Of a DNA stretch of 35,300 nucleotides, positions 25,478 through 34,561 are shown one piece after another. The stretch lies in NCBI GenBank assembly GCA_937974055.1, contig CALJIU010000218.1, positions 1-35,300 of the forward strand, written 5' to 3'. The notes beneath the pieces were generated by a model that saw nothing but the letters and a program-made list of their open reading frames with translations, did not search any database and was not told the DNA's origin. The stretch is from an uncultured Neomegalonema sp. GTDB lineage: Bacteria > Pseudomonadota > Alphaproteobacteria > Rhodobacterales > Rhodobacteraceae. Both the position numbers and the translations under genes were made by a program. Each line of letters opens with the position of its first letter. Within the stretch, counting starts at the first letter, position 1.

Positions 25478-27466
25478 ATGCGCATGATAGCAGAACTCGG
25501 ACATTTCGCACTGGTGCTGGCCTTCGCGGTCGCCATCGCACAGGCCATCGTCCCGCTTTGGGGTGCGCATAAGGGATATGCGGAGCCAATGCGCTTCGCC
25601 GAACCCGCCGCCATGACGGGCTTCCTGTTGGTTGGCCTCTCCTTCGCTGCGTTGACCTATAGCTTTATCAACTCGGATTTCTCGCTGAAGGTCGTGGCGA
25701 CGAACTCCCACAGCGCGAAACCCTATCTTTATAAGATCGCCGGGGTTTGGGGCAATCACGAGGGGTCGATGCTCCTATGGGTGCTGATCCTCATGCTCTA
25801 CGGCGCATTGGTCGCCGCTTTTGGGCAAAACATCCCCCCCGCCCTGCGCGCTCGCACGCTATCCATTCAAGCGATGATCGCTGTTGCCTTCCTCGCTTTC
25901 ATCCTCTTCACCTCCAATCCATTCGAGCGGATGGACCCCGTGCCTGTCGACGGTAGCGGCCTCAACCCACTGTTGCAGGATTGGGCGCTCGCCGCGCACC
26001 CACCGTTCCTCTATCTCGGCTATGTCGGCCTATCCATGCCATTCAGCTTCGCCGTCGCCGCCTTGATCGAAGGCCGAGTCGATGCAGCTTGGGCGCGCTG
26101 GGTCCGCCCGTGGACCCTGCTGGCATGGTCGACCCTAACGGTCGGCATCGCATTGGGCAGCTATTGGGCGTATTACGAGCTTGGTTGGGGCGGCTGGTGG
26201 TTCTGGGATCCGGTCGAAAATGCCAGCTTCATGCCATGGCTCGTCGCCGCCGCCCTGCTGCATTCGGCGGTCGTGGTAGAGAAACGCTCCACGCTGAAAA
26301 GCTGGACGATCCTGCTCGCCATCATCGCCTTCTCACTCAGTCTCGTCGGCACCTTCATCGTTCGTTCCGGCCTCCTCACCAGCGTCCACGCCTTCGCCTC
26401 CGACCCGGAGCGCGGTGTCTTCATCCTCGCCATCCTGCTCATCGCAACGGGTGGGGCGCTCTGCCTTTACGCATGGCGCGCACCGCAAATGGAGCCTGAA
26501 GGCGTCTTCGCCCCAGTCAGCCGTGAAAGCGGGCTGATCCTCAACAACCTCCTGCTCTCCGTCTCCACCGCAGTCGTCTTCCTCGGAACGCTTTACCCCC
26601 TCTTTGCCGACGGCGTGATGGACGAGAAGATCAGCGTCGGGAAACCCTTCTTCGACCTCGCTTTCGCTCCCTTCATGATCGTCATCTTGATCGCCATGCC
26701 TTTGGGCGCGGCACTATCATGGAAGCGAGGCGACCTTGGCCGCGTGATGAGCAAGCTGTGGGTTGCAGCCGTCATGGCGTTCCTCGTCGGCATCGCTTTC
26801 TGGGCCTTCCGTACCGAAAGTTCGATCTGGCCACCCCTGTTCATCGCTTTGTCCTTCTGGGCCATATTCGGCGTAATCGTCGATCTGGCCGAGCGCGTAA
26901 AACTGGGCCGCGCACCCTTTGCCGAGAGTATGCGCCGTCTTGGTGGTTTACCCCGGTCTGCATGGGGACAGGCGGTCGCGCATATCGGCTTTGGCATCAC
27001 CGCCTTCGGCATCGTCGGGATCAGCGCATGGGCAACGGAGGACATCCGCATCGCCCAAATCGACGACCGCATCCCGCTATCCGGCTACGAGATTCGCTTC
27101 GATGGAGTCGAACGCTCACGCGGGCCAAATTATCGCATCGACGGCGGCAAATTCACGATCTTCCAAGACGGCAAGCAAATCGCGACTCTCGTCTCTGAAA
27201 AACGGTTCTATCCCGTCCAACGCACGCAAACGACCGAAGCGGGCATCCGCGCCAGCCTTGTCGAAGACATCTACATCGTCCTTGGCGACAAGCAGGATAA
27301 CGGCGGATGGGCCGTGCGTAGCTACGTCAAACCCTTTGCCAACTGGATATGGCTCGGCGCGCTGATCATGACAATTGGCGGCGTTCTAAGCCTTACGGAT
27401 CGTCGCCACCGCGTCGGCGCACCGGCACGCGCGCAGCGGTCAAACCCCGTGGTGCCAGCAGAATGA
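25478..27466 (+). CDS. ccmF: Cytochrome c heme lyase subunit CcmF
   Basis: A 662-aa membrane protein of the system I cytochrome c maturation pathway. It holds the heme-handling WWD motif (WGGWWFWDPVENASFMPWL, about residues 235-253), many membrane segments, and the C-terminal periplasmic domain (about 535-625). With CcmH it moves heme from CcmE to the CXXCH sites of apocytochromes on the periplasmic side. The start ATG 25478 has AAGG 7 bases upstream; ATG 25484 (MIAELGHFAL) is an alternative that matches relatives. Its stop overlaps ccmH by four bases (ATGA). Confidence 0.96.
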   Translation: MRMIAELGHFALVLAFAVAIAQAIVPLWGAHKGYAEPMRFAEPAAMTGFLLVGLSFAALTYSFINSDFSLKVVATNSHSAKPYLYKIAGVWGNHEGSMLLWVLILMLYGALVAAFGQNIPPALRARTLSIQAMIAVAFLAFILFTSNPFERMDPVPVDGSGLNPLLQDWALAAHPPFLYLGYVGLSMPFSFAVAALIEGRVDAAWARWVRPWTLLAWSTLTVGIALGSYWAYYELGWGGWWFWDPVENASFMPWLVAAALLHSAVVVEKRSTLKSWTILLAIIAFSLSLVGTFIVRSGLLTSVHAFASDPERGVFILAILLIATGGALCLYAWRAPQMEPEGVFAPVSRESGLILNNLLLSVSTAVVFLGTLYPLFADGVMDEKISVGKPFFDLAFAPFMIVILIAMPLGAALSWKRGDLGRVMSKLWVAAVMAFLVGIAFWAFRTESSIWPPLFIALSFWAIFGVIVDLAERVKLGRAPFAESMRRLGGLPRSAWGQAVAHIGFGITAFGIVGISAWATEDIRIAQIDDRIPLSGYEIRFDGVERSRGPNYRIDGGKFTIFQDGKQIATLVSEKRFYPVQRTQTTEAGIRASLVEDIYIVLGDKQDNGGWAVRSYVKPFANWIWLGALIMTIGGVLSLTDRRHRVGAPARAQRSNPVVPAE

Positions 27467-27927
27467 AGCGTCTCGCCCTGATAATCGCCCTATCGATGCC
27501 CCTTCCGACCCATGCGGTCGAACCGGGCGAAATTCTCGATGACCCGGTGCTCGAAAACCGCGCCCGTGCATTGTCCAAGGGCTTGCGTTGCCTCGTTTGC
27601 CGCAATCAAAGCATCGACGATTCTGATGCCGGTCTTGCCAAAGACTTGCGCGTTCTGGTCCGCGAGCGACTGGTCAAAGGCGATACAGACGATCAAGTGC
27701 TGGATTACGTCGTCGATCGGTATGGCGAATATGTCCTCCTCAGCCCCCGCTTCTCGCCCTTGACGGCCCTCCTTTACCTCGGTGGTCCCCTCATATTGCT
27801 CGGAGGGTGTTTAATCGTTTGGCAACAATCCAAAACCAATGCCGCCGCCCCGGCACGCGCCGCCGCCCCCTTGACCGAGGCAGAACGCGCTCGCCTGCGA
27901 GAATTAGGCATCGACACCGATGCATGA
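27463..27927 (+). CDS. ccmH: Cytochrome c maturation protein CcmH
   Basis: A 154-aa protein with a Sec leader (cleavage after about residue 18, THA), the redox motif LRCLVCRNQS (Cys43 and Cys46), and one membrane helix at about 97-117 with a short cytoplasmic tail. It reduces the apocytochrome Cys pair before heme attachment. The length equals the short CcmH/CycL form, without the TPR part called CcmI. ATG 27463 overlaps the ccmF stop by four bases, so translation is coupled. No ccmI follows here. Confidence 0.94.
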   Translation: MKRLALIIALSMPLPTHAVEPGEILDDPVLENRARALSKGLRCLVCRNQSIDDSDAGLAKDLRVLVRERLVKGDTDDQVLDYVVDRYGEYVLLSPRFSPLTALLYLGGPLILLGGCLIVWQQSKTNAAAPARAAAPLTEAERARLRELGIDTDA

Positions 27928-27962
27928 ACCCGACTGTCACGCTTTTCGCATAGGATCGATCC

Positions 27963-28859
27963 ATGAAACATTGGATCGTGATCGCGGGCATCCTCTCCGG
28001 CGCAGCCCCCGCCACCGCGCAAGATCGCGGCATGGAGGTCATCCATTGCTGGGATACCGCCCGTGGTATCGTCCAGCCAACCCGCCGCCGTGCCTGTACC
28101 GGGCGCGAGGTCACGGCGGAGCAGGCGACCCACCTCAAATCTCAATACGATGCCAAACGTCGCGTCACCATGTCCCGCGCAGATAGCATCCGCCGCGCAG
28201 AGGCAGCGCGCGACCTTGATTTTCACAGTGCAGGCACCGGCTTTGCCATTAACAAAGACGGCGCAATTCTCACCAGCGCCCATGTCGTCAGTGCCTGTGA
28301 TGCCGTCGAGCTGCGCGTGCCGGGTTCGACCCGCCGCCTACCCGTTCGTATCCGCGCGATGGACGAAGACAACGACCTCGCCATTCTCGACACCGGATAC
28401 CGCGCCCCGGCCATCTTACGTTTCGCACCCCATCTACCACCCGCCGCCGACCCGGTCGCGGTGATCGGCTATCCGCAAGAAGGCCAAATCCGCCTGACCC
28501 CACGCCTTACCCCGGCCCAAGTCAGTTATGACCTCAGCGACCCTCGCAAACGTGGCCTTTTGGGCGTTATCGGCGATGTGCGGCGCGGCCATTCCGGTGG
28601 CCCTGTCCTAGACAGCAAAGGCCGCGTTATCGGCGTGCTGAAAGCGAAAATCGATTCCGTGGCCGCTCATCGCATCAGCGGCACCGTCCTAAAACACCTC
28701 GGTGTCGTCACCGAAGCCCGCGCCGTGGCCGCTTTCCTCGAACGGTCCAAAACGCGCTTTGCCATCGACGGCAGCCGCAGCAAAGAACGCACCGTCGGCG
28801 ATCTTCGCCGGATCGGGACAAAAGCGACTGTCCGCCTCGATTGCCTACGCCGTGGCTGA
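27963..28859 (+). CDS. Periplasmic trypsin-like serine protease
   Basis: A 298-aa S1-type protease with a Sec leader ending about residue 19 (ATA). The catalytic triad is visible as His107 (LTSAHVV), Asp138 (DEDNDLAIL) and Ser211 (RGHSGGPV). There is no PDZ domain, so it is shorter than DegP/HtrA. Residues 20-85 form a Cys-containing lead-in of unknown role. It starts 35 bp after ccmH, so it may be read through from the ccm genes. Targets are unknown; periplasmic quality control is a fair guess. Confidence 0.8.
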   Translation: MKHWIVIAGILSGAAPATAQDRGMEVIHCWDTARGIVQPTRRRACTGREVTAEQATHLKSQYDAKRRVTMSRADSIRRAEAARDLDFHSAGTGFAINKDGAILTSAHVVSACDAVELRVPGSTRRLPVRIRAMDEDNDLAILDTGYRAPAILRFAPHLPPAADPVAVIGYPQEGQIRLTPRLTPAQVSYDLSDPRKRGLLGVIGDVRRGHSGGPVLDSKGRVIGVLKAKIDSVAAHRISGTVLKHLGVVTEARAVAAFLERSKTRFAIDGSRSKERTVGDLRRIGTKATVRLDCLRRG

Positions 28860-30051
28860 AAACCTGCGCATAGCTGTGTGCGGCGCGGGGATCGGTGGCC
28901 TCGCCTCGGCCCTTCTTCTCTCCCGTGCGGGTCACGATGTTACCCTGTTCGAGCGGTTTGAAACGCCGGAACCCGTCGGATCGGGCTTCATGCTTCAACC
29001 AACGGGCATGGCCGTCCTCCACGCGCTCGGCCTCGCCACAGCTATCGAGGAATGCGGCGCGCGTATCGACCGACTACTCGGACGCTCCCGTCCCACCGAT
29101 GCCATCGTTCTCGACGTGCGCTATAACGCACTAGACCCCGCTTTTTCCGGCCTCGCCGTCCAGCGCACCGCGCTATTCGATCTTCTCTACGAAGCGGTGA
29201 AATCCGAACCCGTCACGGTTCGGTCGGGCATGTCCATCACGGCGAACGATGGCGCATCGCTGCATTTCGAGGGTCACCCGCCCGCCGGTCCCTTCGACCT
29301 GATCATCGATTCTCTCGGCGTTCGCTCCGTCCTCAGCGCGGCGACTCCAGCGCGCGAACTCGAATATGGCGCACTGTGGGCGTCCCTCGATTGGCCGGAC
29401 GCCGGACCCTTCGACCCCACCTTGCTCGAACAACGCTACTTTCGCGCCTCACAAATGGCGGGCGTCATGCCCATCGGAACTGCCGAACCGGGCGCACCGC
29501 GAAAAGCCGCATTTTTCTGGAGCTTGCACCGAGACGCTTTCCAAGCGTGGCGCAATACCTCGCTCGATACGTGGAAATCCCAAGTACGCGACCTCTGGCC
29601 CGCCACCGGCACGCTGCTAGACCAAATCACAGATCATGACGCCTTGACCTTTGCCGCCTATCGCCACCGGACGCTGCGCAAACCCTACGCCGGTCCCCTT
29701 ATCCATATCGGCGACAGCTACCACGCCACCAGCCCACAGCTTGGGCAAGGCGCAAACATGGCGCTTCTCGACGCTTTCGCCCTGACCCGCGCCATAGAGG
29801 CCGAAGGATTAGCCGAAATCGGCCCGCATTACGCCCAACTCCGCCAAGGCCACGTCCACCTATTCCAGATGATGAGCCGCCTCTTCACGCCCGTCTATCA
29901 ATCCGATAGCCGCGCCCTTCCGATCCTACGCGACCGCATCGTCGGCCCGCTCTCCGGCATCCAACCCGCTCCACGAATCTTGGGATCGCTTGTCACGGGC
30001 CTTCTTGGCAGACCACTTCAACGCCTCGGCCTAGAACCTTATCGCCACTGA
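28852..30051 (+). CDS. FAD-dependent monooxygenase, UbiH/PHBH-like
   Basis: A 399-aa flavoprotein. The FAD-binding motif GAGIGG is at residues 11-16 (IAVCGAGIGGLASALLLSRAG). The second FAD motif is GDSYHATSPQLGQGAN near residue 290, typical of group A aromatic hydroxylases. The usual DG motif is altered to DSLGVRS. It probably hydroxylates an aromatic or polyprenyl compound with NAD(P)H; the substrate is unknown. GTG 28852 is the only start that gives the proper N-terminus. It overlaps the protease gene by 8 bases and has no Shine-Dalgarno, so it should be translated by coupling. Confidence 0.8.
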   Translation: MAENLRIAVCGAGIGGLASALLLSRAGHDVTLFERFETPEPVGSGFMLQPTGMAVLHALGLATAIEECGARIDRLLGRSRPTDAIVLDVRYNALDPAFSGLAVQRTALFDLLYEAVKSEPVTVRSGMSITANDGASLHFEGHPPAGPFDLIIDSLGVRSVLSAATPARELEYGALWASLDWPDAGPFDPTLLEQRYFRASQMAGVMPIGTAEPGAPRKAAFFWSLHRDAFQAWRNTSLDTWKSQVRDLWPATGTLLDQITDHDALTFAAYRHRTLRKPYAGPLIHIGDSYHATSPQLGQGANMALLDAFALTRAIEAEGLAEIGPHYAQLRQGHVHLFQMMSRLFTPVYQSDSRALPILRDRIVGPLSGIQPAPRILGSLVTGLLGRPLQRLGLEPYRH

Positions 30052-30054
30052 CGA

Positions 30055-31275
30055 TTACGCGAACAGCGAATGCGCTTTTTCCAGCGATTCCACCAGCACA
30101 TCGACCTCATCTGTGGAATTGTACATCCCAAAAGACGCCCGGCAGGTCGCATTCACTCCCATATGCTCCATCAATGGCTGGCAGCAATGATGCCCCGCCC
30201 GCACCGCCACGCCGTATCGATCCAGCACAGTCGAAATGTCATGCGCGTGCGCCCCTTCCATCGTGAAGGAAAAAATCGCACCCTTCGTCTCGGAATGCCC
30301 TTGAACTGCCAGCCAGTTCAACCCGGCCAGCCGCTCCCGCGCATAATCGCGTAGCATCCGCTCATGCCCCGCAATCGCGTCCATCCCCACGCCCTGCATG
30401 TAGCGCAGTGCCTCGGCCAGCCCGATCACCTGCGCGATAGGAGGGGTGCCGGCCTCGAATTTATGCGGCGGATCGTTATACGTCACGACGTCCTTGGCCA
30501 CCGTGCGGATCATATCCCCGCCCCCATGCCAAGGCCGCATCTCCGCCATACGCTCACGCCGCACATACAGCGCACCGACCCCGGATGGGCCGTACAGCTT
30601 ATGACCTGTGATGCAGTAAAAGTCGCAGCCGATATTCGCCACATCCACCGGCATATGCACCGCCGCCTGCGATCCATCCACCATAACGACCGCTCCGGCA
30701 GCATGGGCGATTTCGGTAATCCGCTTCACATCTACGACCGAGCCAAGCACATTCGACATATGCGTAATCGCCACGATTTTCGTGCGCGGCGTGATGACCG
30801 CCTCGACCATCTCAGGCGAGATATCACCGTTCACATCCGGATCGACCCATACCAGTTTCGCGCCGAACCGTTCACGCAAAAAGTGCCACGGAACGATGTT
30901 GGCGTGGTGTTCGGCGGTCGACAGTACGATCTCGTCGCCTGTCTGAATGCGCGGCTCCGCCCAGGCATAGCTGACGAGGTTCACCGCTTCCGTCGACCCT
31001 CGCGTGAAAATGATCTCATCCTCATGCTCTGCCCCTAAAAAGCCCTGCACGACCCCGCGCGCCGCCTCATAATTCTCGGTCGCTAAGTTAGACAGGTAGT
31101 GCAAGCCCCTGTGAACATTCGCATACTCACTTTCATAGGTACGCGTAACCGTGTCGATTACGACCTGAGGCTTTTGCGCACTCGCGCCATTATCCAGGTA
31201 AACCAACGGCTTACCATGCACAGTCAAGCTAGTCGCCGGGAAGTCCGCCCGAATTTTCTCGATATCATAACTCAT
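30055..31275 (-). CDS. sufS: SufS cysteine desulfurase
   Basis: A 406-aa type II cysteine desulfurase that takes sulfur from cysteine for Fe-S cluster building. It has YLDNGASAQKP near the start, the PLP lysine in TGHKLYGPSG (about 226), and the catalytic Cys in NATCRASFGMYN near the C-terminus. The RxSxxxYN pattern marks the SufS rather than IscS type. ATG 31275 is chosen by homology (MSYDIEKIRADFP); the Shine-Dalgarno is weak. It is the last gene of the suf row and converges on the FAD monooxygenase with 3 bp between. Confidence 0.95.
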   Translation of the reverse strand: MSYDIEKIRADFPATSLTVHGKPLVYLDNGASAQKPQVVIDTVTRTYESEYANVHRGLHYLSNLATENYEAARGVVQGFLGAEHEDEIIFTRGSTEAVNLVSYAWAEPRIQTGDEIVLSTAEHHANIVPWHFLRERFGAKLVWVDPDVNGDISPEMVEAVITPRTKIVAITHMSNVLGSVVDVKRITEIAHAAGAVVMVDGSQAAVHMPVDVANIGCDFYCITGHKLYGPSGVGALYVRRERMAEMRPWHGGGDMIRTVAKDVVTYNDPPHKFEAGTPPIAQVIGLAEALRYMQGVGMDAIAGHERMLRDYARERLAGLNWLAVQGHSETKGAIFSFTMEGAHAHDISTVLDRYGVAVRAGHHCCQPLMEHMGVNATCRASFGMYNSTDEVDVLVESLEKAHSLFA

Positions 31276-31301
31276 GGGTCTATCCGACTGAAAAAGCTTG
31301 T

Positions 31302-31879
31302 TTATCCGGGAACGGGAAGCATGGCACTGAACACGAAGCTGAACACCATCAGAAACCCGATCATCGCCCCAACCACCGTGGCCGTGCTGCGAAAGCGGTG
31401 TACTTCGGTAATGTAGGCCGCCAACAGTACGAGGGTAAGCACTGCGACACCAAAGAGCACCAGCACCGCGCCAGACGATTCCCCATTCTGCATCGCAACC
31501 ATCATGATGATCGGCAGGGGCGACGTAACCAGCATCCACCACGCGACGAGCGTTTGATTATCTTCGCCCTGACCCGTTCCCCCATCGCCCGCGCGATGAT
31601 CCCGACCAACCATGACAACAACCGATACTGAACCAGCCCACCGATGATGGTCAGCACATAGCCGAAGATAACGATGATGAAACCGATCTCTTCGGTGCGG
31701 TCCGCCGTAAAGGCCACGCCAAGGCAGCTAACGGCAATCGCGATCGCGATCATCAGCAGCCGGTCGCCCTCGTCCAACCTCAGCGAAAGGATACGCGCCA
31801 TCGACTGCCGGGGGGCCAGATAGCCCTCCGCCAGCACCGACCCGATGCGAAACGATGGCGAGGGATCACTTTCCTGCAC
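31302..31879 (-). pseudogene. Yip1-like membrane protein, one-base frameshift
   Basis: Two half-frames together make one about 192-aa membrane protein. The first (from GTG 31879) encodes an N-terminal amphipathic helix and two membrane segments (LLMIAIAIAVSCLGV, IIVIFGYVLTIIGG) up to IIARAMG. The second frame continues with GTGQGEDNQTLVAWWM and three more segments to TAA at 31302. They switch at a run of five C on the plus strand (31579-31583); six would restore one frame. The pattern and place between sufD and sufS match Yip1-family genes seen in rhodobacterial suf operons. It may be a true broken gene, phase variation or a sequencing error. The start is uncertain, since it overlaps sufD. 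Confidence 0.7.
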
Positions 31880-33131
31880 GTGCCTGCATCCATTCATCGG
31901 TGGTGGCCCGCATGATCTCTTGCAGACCCTCATCCGAGATTTCCATGATCGCCTCGTCGATGAACGCCGCCACCAACAACGCCTCGGCCTCACGCTCCGT
32001 ACACCCACGCGAGCGCAGGTAGAACATGGCGTCCTCGTCCAATGATCCGGTCGTACACCCATGCGAGCAGATCACGTCGTCGGCGTAGATTTCCAGTTCC
32101 GGCTTGGAATTGAACTCCGCGTTTTCCGACAGCAAGACCGCTTGGCTGATCTGGTATCCATCCGTCTTCTGCGCGTCCTTCTTGACGAAAATCTTGCCCT
32201 GAAAGACCGATTTCGCATTGCCATCCAGCACCGACTTGATGACCTGTCGGCTTTCGCAATGCTCGGCCTCGTGGCTGACATAGACCGTGTTGTCGATCAA
32301 CGTCCCATCCAGCCCCATCACCCCGGCGGCAACATGTCCAGAGCCGTTATCCCCCGCCATCGTCAGCACCGTCTCGTTGCGAACGAGCGCTGAGTCTGCA
32401 CACAGGGTAAAGCTCTTGAACGCCGCTTCGGCCCCGACCTTCGCGTATAGCGCCGTAAATTGACGTTCGCCAACTTCGTTCTGCGCCCGGACGTGGTCAA
32501 GCGATGCACCGTCCTCGACCACGATCTCCGCCGCCGTGGTCAACGCCCCTGCCCCGCTCTCCAGCACCGTCATCGACGCTCCCGCCTCGACCAGCATCAC
32601 CAGCCGCAGATGCGACCCGACCGCGCCCTCGTAGCGCAGGTGGATCGGCTTATCGAGGGCCAGATCGGCGGGAATACGAATGGCCAAACCATCCGTGAAC
32701 ATCGCCATGTTCAGATCGGCAAAGGGCCGCTCGACCTGAAACATCGCCCCCGGAATATCCCGATTTTGCAGCGTGCCATAGACACCCTCCATCCACGGCG
32801 CACCCTCCGGCCCAGCAATATCCGCCACCGCCGCCAACGCGGCATGGTCCGAACGCGACATATCGATACGCCCATCGACGAAGATCAGTCGATACGCATC
32901 GACCCCGGCAAACGGGTCTGCCGCCGCGCGCGACACAACACCAGTATCCGCCGTCAATCCGCGAACCGGCGTATATTTCCAGTATTCGTGCCGCCGCGTT
33001 GGCAGCCCATGCGCCTCGAACCGCGCAAACGCCTGCTCGCGCGATTTGGCCCCCATCGCGGCGGCTTCATCATTCGCGGCAAAGGCATCGAACGCCTCGC
33101 GCCACGGCGCCATCGTATTCACAGCATCCAT
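31866..33131 (-). CDS. sufD: SufD Fe-S scaffold component
   Basis: A 421-aa SufB/SufD-family protein. It shows the N-terminal RHEYWKYTPVRGL, the beta-helix core, and the C-terminal ADDVICSHGCTTG with the conserved Cys/His residues. With SufB and SufC it forms the SufBC2D scaffold that builds Fe-S clusters in the cytosol. ATG 33131 has GAGGAG 6 bases upstream, which overrides the longer frame to 33230. It lies 10 bp after sufC. Its C-terminal end overlaps the GTG of the Yip1-like frame. Confidence 0.94.
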   Translation of the reverse strand: MDAVNTMAPWREAFDAFAANDEAAAMGAKSREQAFARFEAHGLPTRRHEYWKYTPVRGLTADTGVVSRAAADPFAGVDAYRLIFVDGRIDMSRSDHAALAAVADIAGPEGAPWMEGVYGTLQNRDIPGAMFQVERPFADLNMAMFTDGLAIRIPADLALDKPIHLRYEGAVGSHLRLVMLVEAGASMTVLESGAGALTTAAEIVVEDGASLDHVRAQNEVGERQFTALYAKVGAEAAFKSFTLCADSALVRNETVLTMAGDNGSGHVAAGVMGLDGTLIDNTVYVSHEAEHCESRQVIKSVLDGNAKSVFQGKIFVKKDAQKTDGYQISQAVLLSENAEFNSKPELEIYADDVICSHGCTTGSLDEDAMFYLRSRGCTEREAEALLVAAFIDEAIMEISDEGLQEIMRATTDEWMQARAGK

Positions 33132-33141
33132 GATCCGCTCC

Positions 33142-33897
33142 TCAAGCCGCGCTGATGAGGTCGGCATAGCCCTCGTTCTCGACCTTAAGCGCCAGATCCG
33201 GCCCGCCGGTTTCGATGATCCGCCCCGCACTCATGATATGCACGACATCCGGTTTGATGTGGTCCAGCAAACGCTGATAGTGCGTGATGACGAGGAACCC
33301 GCGCCCCTCGTCGCGCAGCGCATTCACGCCCTGCGACACCAGCTTCATCGCATCGACATCCAGCCCTGAATCCGTCTCATCGAGGATGCACATCTTCGGC
33401 TGCAACAGCGCCATCTGCAAAATCTCGTTGCGCTTCTTCTCGCCACCCGAAAAGCCCACATTCACGGGCCGCTTCATCATCTCAGGCGAGATGTTCAGCG
33501 TCTTCGCCTTCTCGCGCACCAGCTTGAGGAAATCGGGGGCCGAAATCTCGTCCTCGCCCCGCGCCTTGCGCTGCGCATTCATCGCGGTGCGCAGGAAGAT
33601 CATGTTCCCAACGCCCGGAATTTCCACCGGATACTGGAACGCCAAGAACAGTCCCGCCGCCGCCCGCTCTTCCGGGTCCATGTCCAGCAGGTCATCACCG
33701 TCCAGCGTCGCCGATCCACCCGTCACCTCGTAGCCATCCTTGCCGGACAGCACGTAGGAAAGCGTGGATTTTCCCGACCCGTTCGGCCCCATGATCGCAT
33801 GGACCTCACCCGCCGGAACCTCCAGCGACACACCGTTGAGGATTTTCGTATCCGGCTCATCTTCGAGCTGGCAGTGGAGGTTGTCTATCTTCAGCAT
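33142..33897 (-). CDS. sufC: SufC ATPase
   Basis: A 251-aa ABC-type ATPase of the Fe-S scaffold. It has Walker A GPNGSGKST (37-45), signature FSGGEKKRNEI (about 149-159), Walker B CILDETDSGLD and a switch His in VITHYQR. There is no membrane domain; it drives conformational change of SufBD. The family-specific signature separates it from transport ATPases. It overlaps the upstream small membrane gene by 7 bases (ATGCTGA). Confidence 0.96.
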   Translation of the reverse strand: MLKIDNLHCQLEDEPDTKILNGVSLEVPAGEVHAIMGPNGSGKSTLSYVLSGKDGYEVTGGSATLDGDDLLDMDPEERAAAGLFLAFQYPVEIPGVGNMIFLRTAMNAQRKARGEDEISAPDFLKLVREKAKTLNISPEMMKRPVNVGFSGGEKKRNEILQMALLQPKMCILDETDSGLDVDAMKLVSQGVNALRDEGRGFLVITHYQRLLDHIKPDVVHIMSAGRIIETGGPDLALKVENEGYADLISAA

Positions 33898-34271
33898 TGA
33901 TCGTTCCCCTGAATATCCCCGGACGCACCCGCGCCCGCTTTATTTTCCGCGCGATACGCCGCAAGCTGCGCTGCTCGGATCGCATCCAAATCCTTCGTCT
34001 TCGTCCCATGTGACCAGTAGACCGCCATCAGGCCCACGAACAATCCCCCGACCCACAGCGCCCCGATCCGCGCGCTGGTATGCATGAAGATCATCGGCGT
34101 GGCGACCACCGCCAGCGCCATGATCATCCCCATCATTCGTTCCAGCAGATAGGTCGATCCCCATTCCTGCTGCGCCGCCAGTCCGTCCTCGCCCCGCATC
34201 CGGGCATTCGCCGCAATGGCGTCCTGCACGGCGATACCTAGTTCGGCATTGGCACTGTCACCGACACTCAT
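33891..34271 (-). CDS. Small membrane protein in the suf operon (126 aa)
   Basis: A 126-aa protein with a hydrophilic N-terminus (about 1-45, rich in Ala, Gly and Glu), two membrane helices (about 48-66 and 71-90) and a charged C-terminal tail. No known domain was recognised. Its ATG overlaps the upstream gene stop by 4 bases (ATGA), and its stop overlaps sufC by 7 bases, so it is firmly embedded in the suf operon. Proteins of this type appear between sufB and sufC in some Rhodobacterales, without known function. Confidence 0.75.
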   Translation of the reverse strand: MSVGDSANAELGIAVQDAIAANARMRGEDGLAAQQEWGSTYLLERMMGMIMALAVVATPMIFMHTSARIGALWVGGLFVGLMAVYWSHGTKTKDLDAIRAAQLAAYRAENKAGAGASGDIQGNDQC

Positions 34272-34561
34272 GCCGGACCCCCGTAAAAGTTCAGCACCAG
34301 CATCGTGCCGCCCAGAAACCCGAAGACCAGCCCGAGGAACAGCGCCGCGCTCAGCACGAAAGGCCGGGTCGCAAACGGCATCACCACCCACAGCAACGCC
34401 ACCGCCGGCACCCCGTAGAAGAACACCGGCGGCCACCCCGCCCCGAACAGGTCGGCCACGACGAAATCGCCGATATTGAACAGAATACCCAGCGCAAACC
34501 CGCCCGCGAAATACGTCACCGCATCCGAGAATCGCACCCTCTCCACCTCACGCGCCGCCAT
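34268..34561 (-). CDS. Small membrane protein in the suf operon (97 aa)
   Basis: A 97-aa strongly hydrophobic protein with about three membrane segments (about 15-35, 47-63, 69-92) and a short polar N-terminus (MAAREVERVRFSD). The start is ATG 34561, or GTG 34564 one codon earlier; it touches the Uma2 stop in a TGATG arrangement. Four-base overlap with the next gene. Together with that 126-aa protein it may form a small membrane module linked to Fe-S assembly. No domain recognised. Confidence 0.72.
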   Translation of the reverse strand: MAAREVERVRFSDAVTYFAGGFALGILFNIGDFVVADLFGAGWPPVFFYGVPAVALLWVVMPFATRPFVLSAALFLGLVFGFLGGTMLVLNFYGGPA

